From Branchiostoma floridae (Eukaryota > Chordata > Leptocardii > Amphioxiformes > Branchiostomatidae), in contig NC_049981.1 of assembly GCF_000003815.2 (NCBI RefSeq), positions 9,568,649 to 9,632,648 on the forward strand: 64,000 bases of DNA, in the 5' to 3' direction. This document shows positions 43,641-57,820 of the stretch, piece by piece. The notes beneath the pieces were generated by a model, which ran no database searches, was not told the DNA's origin, and worked only from the letters and a program-made list of their open reading frames with translations. The translations under genes were made by a program, and so were the position numbers. Every line of letters begins with the position of its first letter. Positions within the stretch are counted from its first letter, which is position 1.

Positions 43641-46600
43641 AGAGAAATTAACCCAACCTCAACTCCAATTTGATAATCTCAAGTTCCGAACTCTACTCCT
43701 TGAAGTGGGAATAATTTAGCCTAATTTCCCCTCCCATTGGGAAATTGAAAATCTCTTGCGCAAACCATAGCAAACACCTCAACAGGGGGGCGCATAACAA
43801 GACTTGTTCGCGTTTTTACTAAAAAAAACTATTTTTCTTAGTGGAAAAATGAGCGAGCAAGATGCCTCCCCCCCCCCAAAGAAATAAAGTCATTAAAAAA
43901 TGTTGATTTTTAAACTTCAAGCAATGATGCTTGTTTTAGTATTGAAAGAAAAAGACAAAAATAATGTAAGTTGATACATAATTTAGACTCTTGTATGCAT
44001 CTAAAATCTAGTAAAAAAATGTCACATAGATTAAGCATTAGCCAGTTTTGTCTTTACGTACAACTCCCAAAGGGTGTAATTACTTTTCAAGTTAGCGTTT
44101 CCAATTTGAAATTCAGATTCAGTGTTCCCCTAGAGTCTATGTAACATTGCAGCATATATATAATACTACATACAGCATGAATATAATACTATGACAAAAC
44201 TCCATAAACCTGTTAGAATAAATCTTTTCGATAACATAACATTTGTATTTCGACCAATAAATCCAGACTATGGCAGTCTAGAATGCAAACTTTGGATACA
44301 AGCAGTTGTTCTGAAGCATTTAAGTGAAGTTTACACCGGGCACTGTCCAGATGATTCCCTACCGGCGTAAACTCTTGTCCGAAACACACTCCAGACATGG
44401 TCCTAGGAATGCTCTAGTTTGGTAGTGTGTAAACACAGGGCTTTTGCAAACCCTAACTGGTGTGTGGAGACCTATATTCCTACCTCCAGGCCAAGAATGT
44501 AAAGCATGTCACGGTATGGGGAGTATCCTACAACACTCGGCAATCTGTGCTCCCGTTGCGTACAGGTGATTTCGTCTCACAGCGAAAGCTTTTAGCAGTT
44601 GCTATTATTTTCTCCATTATGAAAACAAGTGGAAGTTATGTTAATGTTTTACGGTAGGCGAATGACTGTCGATCACCTAGAAACAGGTGCTTGTTTGTGT
44701 TCCTTTTGGTTGTGGTTGACTTGTAATTATATATTTGTGATATTTTTCTCGACTAAGTTCCAATGGTGTTGGTTGTGTGTGGACATGTACTTGGTATTGG
44801 TAAGTCAGTGAGAAGCACACAAATCCCCATGTTCAGTGGTAGGCAAGTAAACTTCACACTTCCATACAAAATTTACAATTGGCAATTTAGCCTTCAGTAG
44901 TCTTTCTTCTTTGGCAGTATGGACAAGAAAAAGTTTCAGTTTTTTATTCAGCAGTATGTTATGCGTTTGGTTTTGTACATTAGATGTCTGAATTCCTTAA
45001 GACAACAACTTAAGTATGTCTTTAAGTTAACCTCAATTGTTTTGCTATTCCAATTTACTGAGCAAACCCTGGCATCATTGTACGATAATGAAATACCCCT
45101 TCTGTTTCCGTATAGCTTTTTCGCAGATGCAAGCTACCAGGTTACCCATAAAGTTGGTGAGCGTACGCCGCACAGCAGTGTGTTTCGCCAACACGTTTCG
45201 TTTGAATAACGTCTCTCCGACGATACCCGATACGGGCCGCTGCGTCCTGTAGTACCATTGTATATCCGACCATGTTGATATCCTATCTAGGTCCAATTGT
45301 ACTGGGCCATTCAATGACCTCCTTCAGACACAAAGCCCAAAGTCCCCCCTTGTTTACAAGATTTCTTTCCCCAAGGAAAAACACAAGACAGAGAAAGGGA
45401 AACACAGTGTAGTGATTTGCCCTACTCTTTCTTCTAAACTGTTTGGATAGCCTTTGAACAAGCTTGATAGTTTTTCCAAGGCAAAGATCTGCTCTCCATG
45501 AAATGGCCAGAGAAGAACTTCAAGAAGCGTTACCGGTAGAATGTAAGAAACAGATTCGGAACTGTTTGTTTGAGGCAAGGAAATCTGATTAGTGAAAGTC
45601 CTTGGAAATACAATGTACAGTGCGTCCCATTTGAATGGGTTTTGTTTTGTGTAACATCCTGTTTAAATCTCTATTTGTGGCTACAAGAGGGAAGAAATGA
45701 ACTAACTCAGTAACTATAATGAAATAAACTTTTCTTAATGATAAATTTGAAGACAAATGAATCCCTACAACTGGATAAAAGATTGGATATTTTCTTCTGG
45801 ATGTTTTGAGTGACTTCTATCACTCTTCTTTACCAATCAAAGTAAAAACTATTACAAGAACACTGATTTTGTCAAATTCATAATGCAATCTATAATGTTC
45901 ATGTTCAAGCATCCTTGCTTCAACAAGTAGGGGAGAAGTTTTTCATTGAAATTGAAATGTAGAAAGCTTTTAATCTTTGTCGCCCATAAGAAATAGATGA
46001 CACTATATATGTATGTGCTAACTAATTTATAGCTCTAAACCCCCCTCCCCCACTGCAGGGGTGTAGTTTGCTGACTACAGTGTTTGTTTGGATAGCAGAC
46101 CTCTTGGGGAGGTCCAAGTTTGCATATAAGAAGGTGTCTTGTTTTCATTTCTCAAGGTTTGTTGTACAGAAGCCATAGTTGTTTGATAAAGAACTTGGGT
46201 GGGCTTCGTGATCGTACTAAAACATGGTATATCTTTCACACAACTTTTTTCGGAGAAGTTAAAAGATGTGCTCTTAGGATGTGTTGTATTTGGTTTGGTT
46301 GGTCCCGTGGGTCTACTTTGGAACTTTACTAATCATGAACAGAATTGGGGAGGGGGGCAATTTGTTATATATGGACAACCATAGCCATAAGAAGATATTA
46401 TGGCCCAATTTTCTGTTACAACGAATCATCCTTTGTCATTCTTTGAATCTGTTCTGGAAAATTTATACTTATGGTGTCCACATTTTATAAAATGAACGAA
46501 CAGATATAAGTGAGCTATAAAAGAAAGAATATAAGGAAAGGAAGTCAAATTCAATTTGTTGATGACAAAATCAATGCTAATTTTGTATAGAAGCCAAGAA

Positions 46601-46740
46601 AGCATCTAGATTAGAGAACTTGGGAATTCCAAGATAAGATCTGGCCGAACTACATATCCCCAAACTCCCATAGCATTTCTGTACCCAATATGGTGGCATC
46701 CCTAATAAGGGGAGTATTTTGAGTTTCATTATTTATGATG
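43641..46740. other. Probable intron, unassigned
   Basis: AT-rich sequence with a C-run at 43868-43878 and a half copy of the 10367-10522 palindromic family at about 45757-45835 (CTACAACTGGATAAAAGATT; GGATGTTTTGAGTGAC). No exon was recognised. Confidence 0.45.
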
Positions 46741-46850
46741 ATTCATTCCCTACTGGGAACAAAGTAGGGGTCTGTCAAGTAGAGCCAAGTCGGGACTTGA
46801 ACCCATGACCTTTTGGTCCTCTATAGGGTCCCACCCAGCATACATAACCC
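46741..46850 (-). repeat. SINE-like fragment, reverse orientation
   Basis: GGGACTTGAACCCATGACCT followed by TTTGGTCC is a reverse B-box-like motif of the tRNA-derived family seen at 55180 and 57750. The head and body are not well preserved. Confidence 0.4.
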
Positions 46851-49800
46851 AGTTTGTCTTCTTCTTCTCCACATAGAAACATTTTTACATCAGTCTGGCA
46901 CAGACAAAACATCTATGGCTTTGTATAAGCGTCAAACCACAGCTAGACTTTTATAGAGTGCTAAAATCCCACAAGCAGACAAAAGCTATTAGAGCCCCAT
47001 TGTCTTGTGCCTTTTCGCAGGTCTTTGTTATTGTACCTACCTGTCCCAGGTGTGTGGTATAAAGTTTTGCATATGATTAGGTGTCTTCTGAATGGCTTTG
47101 TTCCTTTCTTGTCTTCCCACAGGAATTCTTGAGGTATTTTTTTTCGAATACCGAGGTATTGTTGAAAAAGTCCAACTTTTTTTGTGGTTGTACACAGTAG
47201 GACTCAAAAATCTCTTCTATAAACAGGAAAGTATGTAATACCATGAGTGGTTCCTGCTTTTAACATGTTTTTACATTAGTTAAGTATACAATTGAGTCAT
47301 GTCTGTAGTTTTGCGGATGTCTTTATGTTACAGTGTAATAGTTACGTTTGCTCCTAGTTATGCAATGTTGGGATCCTCTTCATACCAAAGGAAGTTGCCA
47401 AAACAGTACTTTTGGGCACAGATTGGTGGTGTCATTCTTGTTTCCTGTCATTTTCCAGGTCATGTAAGAAGAGTCCAGTGAAAATAAGTAGTCTGAGGCT
47501 TGTCTGTTTACGTGTGAGCGCTGTTGTCCAAAGCCGCGGAGTAAAGTTTGTACGGCTCCCGACACGGCTTGAGTTTCTAGAGGAATAACTGGATAGGGGT
47601 GAGTCGTGAAGGGCAAAAATCACTCTACCCCCTTTGTAAGCATGTACCGGGCATCTGGGAGTCTATTTTCTTCATGCACTACATACGGAGTGGAACCGCG
47701 CAGGAGTCAAAGTCATACGAAACTTCCTCTTTGTGTTTTGTAATGAAAATTTCTGTACTATGATATTGTATCCAAAAACCTTGCAAAGGGCTTGGTTAGA
47801 CAACACTAGGGTGTTTGTCTTGTTCTTTTATTTGCCGTCCTAACAGAAGTGGCTATAGCGGTGTTTGTTTCCCCACACGGGAGCTTCGCTTAGACAGGTA
47901 CATTCGCCTTTTTTCGTGTGAAGTCACCGTAACGGCCGGCCGGCAGTTCTGTGTAACGGACATCCTTGCGGGCTGACGCAAGGCGAAATCTATCGGGTTC
48001 ATCATAAAGATACGCAGCATATGAGAAAGCAGCAAGGAATTTTTTGTGGAGGATTCGATTTCAGCGGAAAGTGCACGTCAATACCGAGGCATGTTCATGC
48101 CACACTGGGAACCAAACACGTCAGGGCTGTGAAAGTACACAAAAACAGGGTTTGGCATTTTTGCGGTAATGTTGCCTACGCGACATCTTTTACCAGCCCT
48201 TTTGTTTTGGTACACGGCAAAGATTTCGGTGTCAACAGCTGTCCGTGTGCGGTGAAAAAGCCATTCAGGATCGTGAGAACGAATTGCTTATGGAGAAATC
48301 TCAAGCAGAAGTCCTTGTAGAAACTTGTTCAGGTTTTCACGTAGAGTACACAACCGTGCAAACACACTCCCCAAGAGCATGCTTGTCTACCCCTTCGCTC
48401 CTTGTTCTAGTCTTTGTCGCCATGCCGACCGAGTGAAACAGTCCGTACAACCAATCCTCTGACATCTGTTCAAATTTAGCTTCCGCCATCCGTCGCGATA
48501 AACAGTCATCGCGCCTTTGTCAGTTTCCCTCCTCTGGCACTTTCCTCTGACAGAAAGTCCGTGAACGAAATCGAATCGGGGATTGATTTTTGGAGTTGAG
48601 AGCCCGGCTTCGCCCTCTTGTCCGTCCTTCAGTGCTATTGACATTACGATATTGAGTTTCCCTCTCTAAGTCGTTCTGCTGGCTAAAACTGTAAATGGTA
48701 AATGAGAATTTCAGCAGCTTTCCTTATCTTCCAGCTGGTCTTTAATCACAGATAAACACTCGTGGCTGTTGCTCCTAAGCAAACATAACCACTAGACAAA
48801 CAAAACCACACCTGTAGGAATCCAACAGATACTGGGGTAGAAAATTGTCATGATTTCTGATGGGCCTGGCTTCTCTGACAGCCTGTTATATCCATGCTAA
48901 TGCTGGTCCTTGTATCTTCTAAGGAATAAGGATGTATAGAAACACTTCAGGAGTACTTGTATCTGAGATCGTCCCCTTATGTCCCATCACTTCACCACAA
49001 TCCCTGATCCAAAAACTCTTCTGGGGCTGAAGTCCTGGAGATGTGGCATACCACACACAGGGTACTTAACAACGGTTTCCTCGCTAGACTCAGGTGAAAA
49101 TGAGTACCTAGCTTTGGTTAGGAAAGGGTTGCCAGATGGAAATAGTATGGGGGACAACCCAATTAGAATAGGCCGTTTGGTTCTTTCTTGGCTTTTCTCT
49201 TTTCTAAGACAAATTGTTAGGACCAAAAGATAAGACTCAGGTAAAGTCTCCACCAATCTTGAACATATCATATGTTTTCTTCTCTTTTCTCCGAAAGCAC
49301 TACTTCTATTCTTCAAGTTGCTTGCTTGAATTTGTAAAAAATGCAGGCATGGTCTCTACAAACTTTTGAAACAAAGTTATACTCAAATCAATGAAGAAAA
49401 TAGAGTTAGAGCAGAGGTCTTTTCTACCAGCTCCTGCAACTATGGAACCGTGTAGGACCGAAATGTTGCACTTCTGCGTCCAAGCTGCCACTTAAGCAAA
49501 CAGTTTTTTCAGCTTCCCACCATCAAAGGCAGAAGTGCCTTGAAGTTGAAGACGACAAGGAAACCTTGCCTCAGTTTAGAAACAGCCTCAGGAAGATTAG
49601 AAGTGCTGTAACTTCTCAGGAACTCCTTGTCAAGAACAAGTGGTTTCACACTAGAGATCAAGACAACTTGGCGGTGCTTAGACGAAATTTTGAGAAAATC
49701 TTTTAGGAGAGCTAACAAGCTGGTGATTCTACAAAAATGTGTTTGTGGAAAAATTGTTCTTACCTCCATGAAAAATGGAGGTATAGTTTTTCTCCATGTG

Positions 49801-52800
49801 CATGTGTGTGTGTGCATGTTCAATAGAATATCCATTCCAATGAAGCTCTGGATGGATTGTGATGATAGTGGGTAAGACTAAGTCTTTGTCAATCCAACGG
49901 TCAAGGTCGATGTAGGCCTCCTGGTGGCTGACTTTGGTACTGCAGCATAACATTGTTTAGTCCTGGACATGCTATGGTCTTGTTTCACTTGTTTCTCAAA
50001 TTTGTTGAGAGCTAGTTTCTTTTACCTGTCTTTTTAATATAAAAGAGCCAGCTGTGGTTAGAAGTAACCATGGAATTAGGTCAAACTTTTGCAAGTATTT
50101 CCTCCCCAGAGTTCACCACGTTTCATTGGGTCCTCTGTGTTTGGATAATGAAGGGTATGAAACAATTTTCAGGGAGGTGTCCATCTCTCTGATCACATTG
50201 TTTAGGAATGCATGAGAAATTTCTCGATCGGTGACTACCAAAGAGAGAAGTAGTAATTTTGAAGGCTATAAAATGACAAAATTGCAGTGTGAGATATCTG
50301 CAATCAGGATGTTCCCCATTTTATTACCCTTGTAGTTTCTTTTTGAATGACAGTCTGGTGCAGTTTCTGAATACTAGTCATTTTGTGTTGAAAATGGACC
50401 TTCAGTTTACATGTATGTCTGTGTGAACATGTCAAGTAAATGTCAAAGGGGGGGATAATAGACAAATGCAATGCCTCTACAATAGTTCAAGTTATATGTA
50501 TAATATTATACCAGATTTTACCAAAAGTATAATATCCACAGTTTAGAAAGAATTTTGGCTGCAGACTTTTATATCCTCCTAGTGAAAACATTGTGTAATC
50601 ACCAGAAAACTATTCTAATTTTCATAATCCCTAGAGTAGAGGAGTACCCTAATCAGTTGAAATTTGGAACCCCTATAGAGAGGAGTTGTTAGTAACCCTT
50701 CTGCATGGCTGTGCCTGTACAAAAAGCAGGATGTCACCCAGGGCTGATCGCTTGTTACCCCGTGATGCTTACCGAGGAGGAAACATTGGAGAGAACAGAT
50801 AAGAGAGCTGAGGATGTTTCTGAGCTCGGATGTTGCCTGTTGGGACTCCTTCCTGTAGTCAGTTGCTAAGTAGCTGATGTCTGGATGCTCGAGAAATCAC
50901 CAAATAAGGCTGTGCTGAGTTGATTGTATTGATGACATCCGTGCATGCATCAATGTTTGTCGGTTACAAAAAATGCAAAATGAGCAAATACGTTCTTTGA
51001 ATTAAAAAATGATAGCGGAAAATAAAGGAATAGTCAAGCCCTGCACAAAGACTTTCAAAGAGAAAGAAATGGATACGGCGGAAAAAAATAAGAGAATCTT
51101 TTGTTTGGTTTACTAGTTCTGTGTTTATTCAACCTTCCTGCATGACCACTTAGATTTCATGATGAAAGTATTGCAACTTTTTTAATGCCCAGCTTTTTTT
51201 CACACCCTCACATCAGTCTTGGGGTGGCCAAAGGTTATCCAACATCCCGAGACGTGCAATAAAATCACAACATTTCTATGGCATCAACTGATCGCTCTCA
51301 GAGCAAGTGTCTTTGATTTATAAGAGCAGTGTTGTACCTTCTATGCTATCTATTCAATATTGCCCAGCGTATCGATCCAAACTTGCCAAGTTTAGGTTGT
51401 CTATTCCCCATCTGCCCCAGCTGATTGATTGAGTCGCTCCTAGCAACACAATCGGCCCCCTCTGATGACAGGATGATTTTTGCTAGGGCACCTGCTTGCT
51501 GGAGGTCTACAGTGCCGTCTGTCTAGATCAAAATAATGATTCGTTATCTTTGGGTAATCGCAGACAATTGGAGCCGCTGGGATTCTCGAAACAATTCTTC
51601 TGAGGAACAGTACTGTAGATGCTGAAATTTTCACTGTCGTTTTATTTTCGTGGTTACATTTCGCATGTCAGTAAGGTCTTGCCTAGTGTATACAGCAAGA
51701 TTTTGTAAGTTTATGGCAAAAGTACTAGTATATATTTATGCATAGAGAAGAAAGGTTAAAAAAGACAGGTTATCCCCTTGGCAAATTTTAATGACCACCT
51801 ACTGGATGGATACAGCCAAGGTGAAATGTCGCATTCCATCCAGATTATCCAGCATCCATTGCTGTTTACGCTGACAAAGCTGTTACAATCTACAGGCTTT
51901 ATACCAACTGTTTGGTTGGTTTTGAAATTAAAGGTGAAACCAGTTGACCGTAGCATGAAAAATTGAACATTACACTTGCACCTGGAGTTTTCTCCGCAAA
52001 CTATATTTAGCTTCACTGCTGTACCCTGTAAACAAGAGAGTTAATGCTAAATGTCAGCTTTGGTAAGGAAAAGGTCAAGGTACAGGGCAAAAATATCCAA
52101 ACAAAAGTAACCAATGGTGGAGTTGATTAGATTTAGAATCAACCAATCGGTTTCTATCTATTATTTTGATTGACATGTCATTGATATAGTGTCTGGAGTC
52201 AGGAAAATGTAGAATATACCAGACGCTGTACTTGAATCCCGATTGACATGTCATTGATATAGTGTCTGGAGTCAGGAAAATGTAGAATATACCAGACGCT
52301 GTACTTGAATCCTGGGTTACCACAAAGAAAAGGCCTTTTGATACTTGTACGTTGTAGCTACAACCAGACATGACACAACAGAGGGCATATTTTGCCAAAC
52401 TTTCAGAGCTTTTAGCTTCCTACAGACACTGTTATCTGGAAACAATTGCTTCTAAACTGACCACACCAATTCTACATCCATTTCATCAAACAGGTGACTA
52501 ACACCTGCTTTTATATCAATGCCCATAATAGGAAACATAACTTCCATAGTCAAAACACCACAACCAAAATAGAAAAATGTGTACGCAAAAGCATGTTCAT
52601 AACCTGTATCGGTGTAGGTTTTGCCCCGAGCACGGTGACAAACAAAAAATTGTTTACAGTCGAAACTCTCTAGATAAAGAAACCCTAAAAGGCGCATAGT
52701 TTCTATCTCGGGGATTTTCCGATGGCCATTAGGACTTGAGGAAGAAGGTTTCAGGTAGCGTCTTACAAGAGATGTAAACAGAAGGGGACGTCAGCGCTCT

Positions 52801-53820
52801 TTTCTTGTAGACCGGACGGCTAAAGCCTTTGATTATGGGCAGTTCCTGTGCAAGTTTGTCTAATAACTGTTGCCATACAGACAAAGAGTAAAGAAAGGAT
52901 ACAGGAACAGATGTGAAGTTATGCAGCATTTTAGAAGTTGGTGTTTAGCTTTTACTTGTTTAAGTTTTTTTGTGGCAAACATATATTTGAGGGAGAATGA
53001 CCCTTATAAGTTGGCTAAAGGTGGCTAATTATTAAATTTCAAAGTAATTTTACCAAGAATTGATTAAATGAAAGATTAATTTCTGCAATATATTTAAGAG
53101 TCATAATAGATCTAATGTTAAGTATATTCACTTGCAAAACTATCTTCTTTTTATTGTTTTCCAAATTTCATAATTTTTTGTGTGCAAAATTACAAGACAT
53201 ATTTATTTCTAGCCTTTTTGGAAACACTGCTTTAACTCAACCTACTTCTGAAAAAAAAAGGCAGAAGAGAGGTTAGACAATTATTTTTACAGGAATCTCA
53301 GTTTTGAGTGCCGGTTTAAAAAGATCAAGAGTTGTAAGCTTGCTTCTTTATTCCCCAGACAACAGAGGCATTATCACACTGGGTGTAAGGGCTCTGATGT
53401 TATATCAAATGTCAGGAAGGAAGCACAGAATAGCACCAACAACAATGTGGATAATCTGTGGGCTTTAGACAGAGAGCCGGAGTCCCTGTGTAGCTAAATC
53501 AGACCATTACTTGTCTTCCCTCTCTAGATTCAAGCTTACTACAGTCTGTAGGACCAGACTAAAAGGGTTTATAGAAGATTAATGTAAGATTGAGATGTTT
53601 ACTGTTCATGTGTGCCTTTCCACTGGGAATATGTGGCTTTGTGGTACTCTCCAAGCAGAGGTTGGTGGGGAAAATCGTGACCATTTCCTCATATGTCGTC
53701 TTTTTACCTTAATGCTTCCACCTTCAACTTGAAATACTGAGTGAGAAAACCCTTACCACCCCTACTGCAAAATTACCCACTCATCCCCATGAAAATGGAT
53801 GAATATACAGTACAAAAGCA
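46851..53820. other. Probable intron, few recognisable features
   Basis: It holds the 73-bp tandem duplication at 52168-52313 and short repeats. Some GC-richer patches (47860-47970) carry no recognisable exon. Confidence 0.45.
52168..52313 (+). repeat. Perfect 2 x 73-bp tandem duplication
   Basis: The block starting GATTGACATGTCATTGATAT and ending GCTGTACTTGAATCC(C/T) is present at 52168-52240 and 52241-52313 with at most a terminal difference. Confidence 0.92.
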
Positions 53821-53821
53821 G

Positions 53822-54014
53822 TGGCTCTTAAAAGGGAATTCTGTATCTCCATCAAACATTAGGCTCTTACAGGGAAATTCTGAATCCTATATGAGCCCTG
53901 TCCTTGGCTATGAGCTTCCACAAAAAGCTACACTAGAAAAATCAGTGGCTCCTACAGGGGAATTCGGTATCTCCTTACTAGCTATTAGGCTCCTACAGGG
54001 AAATTCTCTATCCC
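53822..54014 (+). repeat. Four short repeats, GGCTCCTACAGGGAAATTC type
   Basis: Copies at about 53823, 53862, 53945 and 53988, each followed by TGTATC- or GAATC-like text. The spacing is irregular (about 40 and 83 bp). Confidence 0.75.
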
Positions 54015-55007
54015 TAACACTTTTGATATCTCTCTCACAAGCAATTTGTGTGTGATTTAACCTTGATATCAATAGAACGCTAACTCTTAAGGGAACCACG
54101 GACAAATTATTGATCTACCTGTCATTTGGGACATCTTCTCTTGGACTATGAGAAACCCCATATGTGATAAATTATGGATGGTATTACTAACCTTGGCACA
54201 CTGTTGCCATGACTACCCACCTGATCAATTGCCATTGTTCATGTATCATGGCAGCAAGGCTAAACAGGTGTCCGCAGTCAATAATATTCTTCAAGAAAAC
54301 TCTATACAAAGTGTATAGTCAGAACTACCCAAGAAAACTGCTCAGAGGACCAAGAAATTCTGGTCTATGTGGAAGGGGGATCATTATTATCAATATAGGA
54401 AGGATTCTTATATTTTTTTCTTATGCAGGTATAGTTTTCAGTAGCATGGGAGTGTGTTGAAGGGGCATTTCTGGCACTATATCTCCAGAACAGAATGCAC
54501 GATTGCAATGATATTTGGCACATAAGTTAGAGGTGGTTGCTTAGGTAGTACCAAAAAGTGGTAACATTGGCCAGGTGGTCATTTTGTAGACTGTACAGGT
54601 TTGATTATATACTGCAAAGTTAGCATAGATATAGGGTGGAACAATGGTAACATTGATACAGAAGAAATCCGGATTTGAAATAAAGACAATAATTGTCCAA
54701 AAAGATACCCGTATCTCTCGATAGGTGTGTCAAGATATGGATGCAGCATAAGCCCGGTAATTATGAATTTTCCGCTATTCTTTACCTGGCTTAACGTCCA
54801 ACAATGTCAGGGAAAGTATAATGACTGGAAAGACTGACAGACTGGGATGGGAGATTTAGATGGCTGCAAAATGACTGTCACATTATCTAGGCATGACCTT
54901 TTGGAAAGGTGTGGCATTGTATAGCTTGGAGGCACCCCAAATTTTCTCAAGAATTGAAGTTAGTGAGAAGTTGAAAATAATTTAGTCCCCAAGCCTTTTT
55001 TTGAGGC

Positions 55008-55240
55008 TGTAGTGGCAGTTGTTATCCACTATCTCTACAGCACAGTATTGGAAGGTTAATTCCGTCCCCTCTCTCTCTGCCACTTTTATCTTGCCAACCA
55101 AAGTCAGGTGCCCATTTTTACACCTGGGTGGAGTGAGGAAAGTGCCTTTTCTAAGGGTACAACATGGTTGGCATGTCTGGGGATTTGAACCCAGGACCTC
55201 AGGGTTCTTGGTCTAACACCTTGCCAACATCCTGCCACTT
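55008..55240 (-). repeat. tRNA-derived SINE copy, reverse orientation
   Basis: It ends with GATTTGAACCCAGGACCTCA, the reverse complement of a tRNA B-box. The body (GTGGAGTGAGGAAAGT; CAGGTGCCCATTTTTACACC) also occurs at 57556-57800 and inverted at 56890-57090. Confidence 0.6.
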
Positions 55241-55671
55241 TACAGTTTGGATGGGTAAGCAAAAAATAGATACACATCTTTTGATAAAGTTGATAGTGAT
55301 GAAATTTTCTTCATATCCGATGGCGACACTAGTATAACTTGAGTGACAGGTCTAAAGGGTCCTCTTGGCTTGTCTGTCATCGGCATGTGTCGTGTTACTC
55401 GCAGGTTTAATGCCAATCCCTTGTCTATTGTTATGCCACAGGTGTATGATCAAGGTGATACCCCTTGCGGCAATTTCTTGGAATGTATTGTATGCTGTGG
55501 AACCCTGCAGGAAATGCGGTTTCAGCGCGTAAGACCCACACTATGCCTGGTATTTGGGGTAATGGATGCCTCTCGAAAATTAGGGCGGGGCACGTTGTTG
55601 TGTTGGTCACAGATATATTTACAGAAATGTTAACTTAATAAAAGTAGAGTGCTACGTGTCAGTCAATACAG

Positions 55672-55870
55672 GGACGTCCCTGTAGCTCAACTAATAGCAG
55701 CCTCACAGTTGAGCTCCTGGTTCCAAATAAACTTGGAGATCCCAGCTATGGCATCTCGGTTAGGGCTGCTTCCGTCTTTTGGTTGGGATGTGAAATGGGG
55801 GTCCAGTGTTCAAGGAGGTTCCTCAAGCACTTTAAAAATGAAGGGCTAGTAACCCCTCCCCGTAAAGATA
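55672..55870 (+). repeat. Second SINE family with tRNA-like head
   Basis: The head is GTCCCTGTAGCTCAACTAAT followed by AGCAGCCTCACAGTTGAG. The body holds GGTTGGGATGTGAAATGGGG and CAAGGAGGTTCCTCAAGCAC. It shares the head with 34165 and 61922 and the body with 18225-18320. Confidence 0.65.
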
Positions 55871-56889
55871 CACCCTGATACTGAAACAGCGGGGAAACTT
55901 ACCGCCCTATTTGCCACTAGGCACTACAACTAGTACAAGGTAATAAGGTAAACAATATGTGTCAAGAAAGAAGTTAAGCACCTTTAAGTGGTCAACTCAA
56001 GGTTATGTGGATTCTAGTATTATACATGGATAAGGGCCAAGTACCATTCTAAGAGAATCTGTGTAACATGTCTCACTACTTGTGGTACTGCCAAAGTAAA
56101 TGCTGTATATTTTGACATTTAAGCAGTGTTTTTAAGGTTACGGTCTTTGTGGTAACCTCTCGTCACATTTTGAACATTGCCTCTCATTGTGTTTTTATGG
56201 CTGTTGCAAAAATGAACTCGAAGATACTGCCAACTCTTGATTTTTATCATGCACTGAATGTAAATGAATTTTACAGCACAGTAAATATAGATAAGTTTGC
56301 GGTAGTGTTATGTCCGCGTTTTTCACTATATTCTTTTTGCTACAAACTCAACACAACTGCGAAAATAGTCGTTGCATGTTCTGCCAGCCGACTTAATCGT
56401 TTCAATCGCAAACTAAAAACTTGCGAACACTCCATGTTTTCACTATAACAAAATGAAAGAGTACACTGCAAAGTGCAAACTTCAATACGTATTGGAGAAA
56501 ATATTGAGGGAAAAGTTTATTGTATAACATTTCCAAAGGACAGCGGTATGGTGATGACCACAAGACCACAATGTGCCAAATTTGAGGATGACAACAACCC
56601 AGAATGGCAAACACCAAATATGGGCATGTGATGTCATCAGCCGTATGTAGTAGTGACCCCCTCAACTAGCAACCTTTCCACTCATCTGGTGTCCATTCTT
56701 GGCATTGAGATTAGGTCATTAGGTGAATTTTTAATACTCTATTGATGGCCTCTATCGATTTAATTCTGTTGCGCCATCATCCGTTAATAGACAAATTAGG
56801 CGATGTCAAAAACCTAGTTACGAAGTCCTCTTGCAACTAGAGACTGTATGATTAGGCAATGAAAATTTTATGCAGAGGACGTTATAGGC

Positions 56890-57100
56890 GTAAATGTTAG
56901 GTGTTTGACCCAGAACCCAGAGGTCCTTGGTTCAAATCGCAGATATGACATGCCACTGTTCCTCACTTCACCCAGGTGTAAAAACTGTTTTGGGAGGTTA
57001 AAGGCTGTAGAAGGAGTCTCAGGGTTGAGCCACACCTTCCAATACTGTGCTCTAGACACAGAGTATAACAGCTCACCACCCATACCATAAATTGGCTGGT
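56890..57100 (+). repeat. tRNA-derived SINE copy, forward orientation
   Basis: AGGTCCTTGGTTCAAATCGC is a B-box-like stretch. It is followed by CCTCACTTCACCCAGGTGTA and the shared body text ending near ACACCTTCCAATACTGTGCT. Confidence 0.55.
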
Positions 57101-57555
57101 CCATTTGAACACTATTACACAGAAATCTGTTCCAAGAATAAATGACCTTTTCTATTGCTAACAAGATCGGAAAACCGTTTTTAGCAACTGTACAGATCTG
57201 TTAACTTTGGTCATATTGTTCTTGTAGAAATGCCAACAACATGCCAAAATAGCTGCCTAGATACATAGTCCCCAGACTGAGGGTGTCAGGAGTTATTCTT
57301 CACGATAATCCGCTGGCTTTGCAACGAAAAGAGAAGGAACAATTAGGCGAGGTTTGTGGTTTCTTTGGTCGATAAATCTACCTGAAGATCTGACAGTGTT
57401 TAGGTTGTATCCGTTCCAAGTGTCAATACACAGCCAAGTACTGACACTTGGAGCTGAGACAAGATAAACAGTGTACCATCTCCTTCTACTGTAAATTAGT
57501 TAGCTACAGCAACAATATTATCCATGGAGACCAACTAAAGGTAGTCCCATAGCCT

Positions 57556-57820
57556 TTTTTTGAGGCCGTAGGGGCAGTGGGTTGTTATCCACTGTGTCTA
57601 GGGCACGGCATTGGAAAGGTGGAGCCCATCCCTCTCCTTCCAATGCCTTTAAACTCCGTAACGGAAGCCAGGTATCCATTTTTAGCCCAGAATGGAGTGA
57701 GGAAAGTTGTGTCAAGTGCTTTTCCAAAAGATACGGCGTCTCTCCAGGAATTCTCGGAATCGAACCCGTAACGTCTTGAAGTTTGGTAGCGACTTGTGTA
57801 TGCCCGCCCATACCACTAGC
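57556..57820 (-). repeat. tRNA-derived SINE copy, reverse orientation
   Basis: Same order as 55008-55240: TTGAGGCCGTAGGGGCAGTG, GGAGTGAGGAAAGTTGTGTC, then GGAATCGAACCCGTAACGTC, which is a reverse B-box. Confidence 0.6.

Noticed and set aside
43423-43673. GC-rich open frames on both strands
   Set aside because: Composition-driven. No start context, splice support or recognisable domain.
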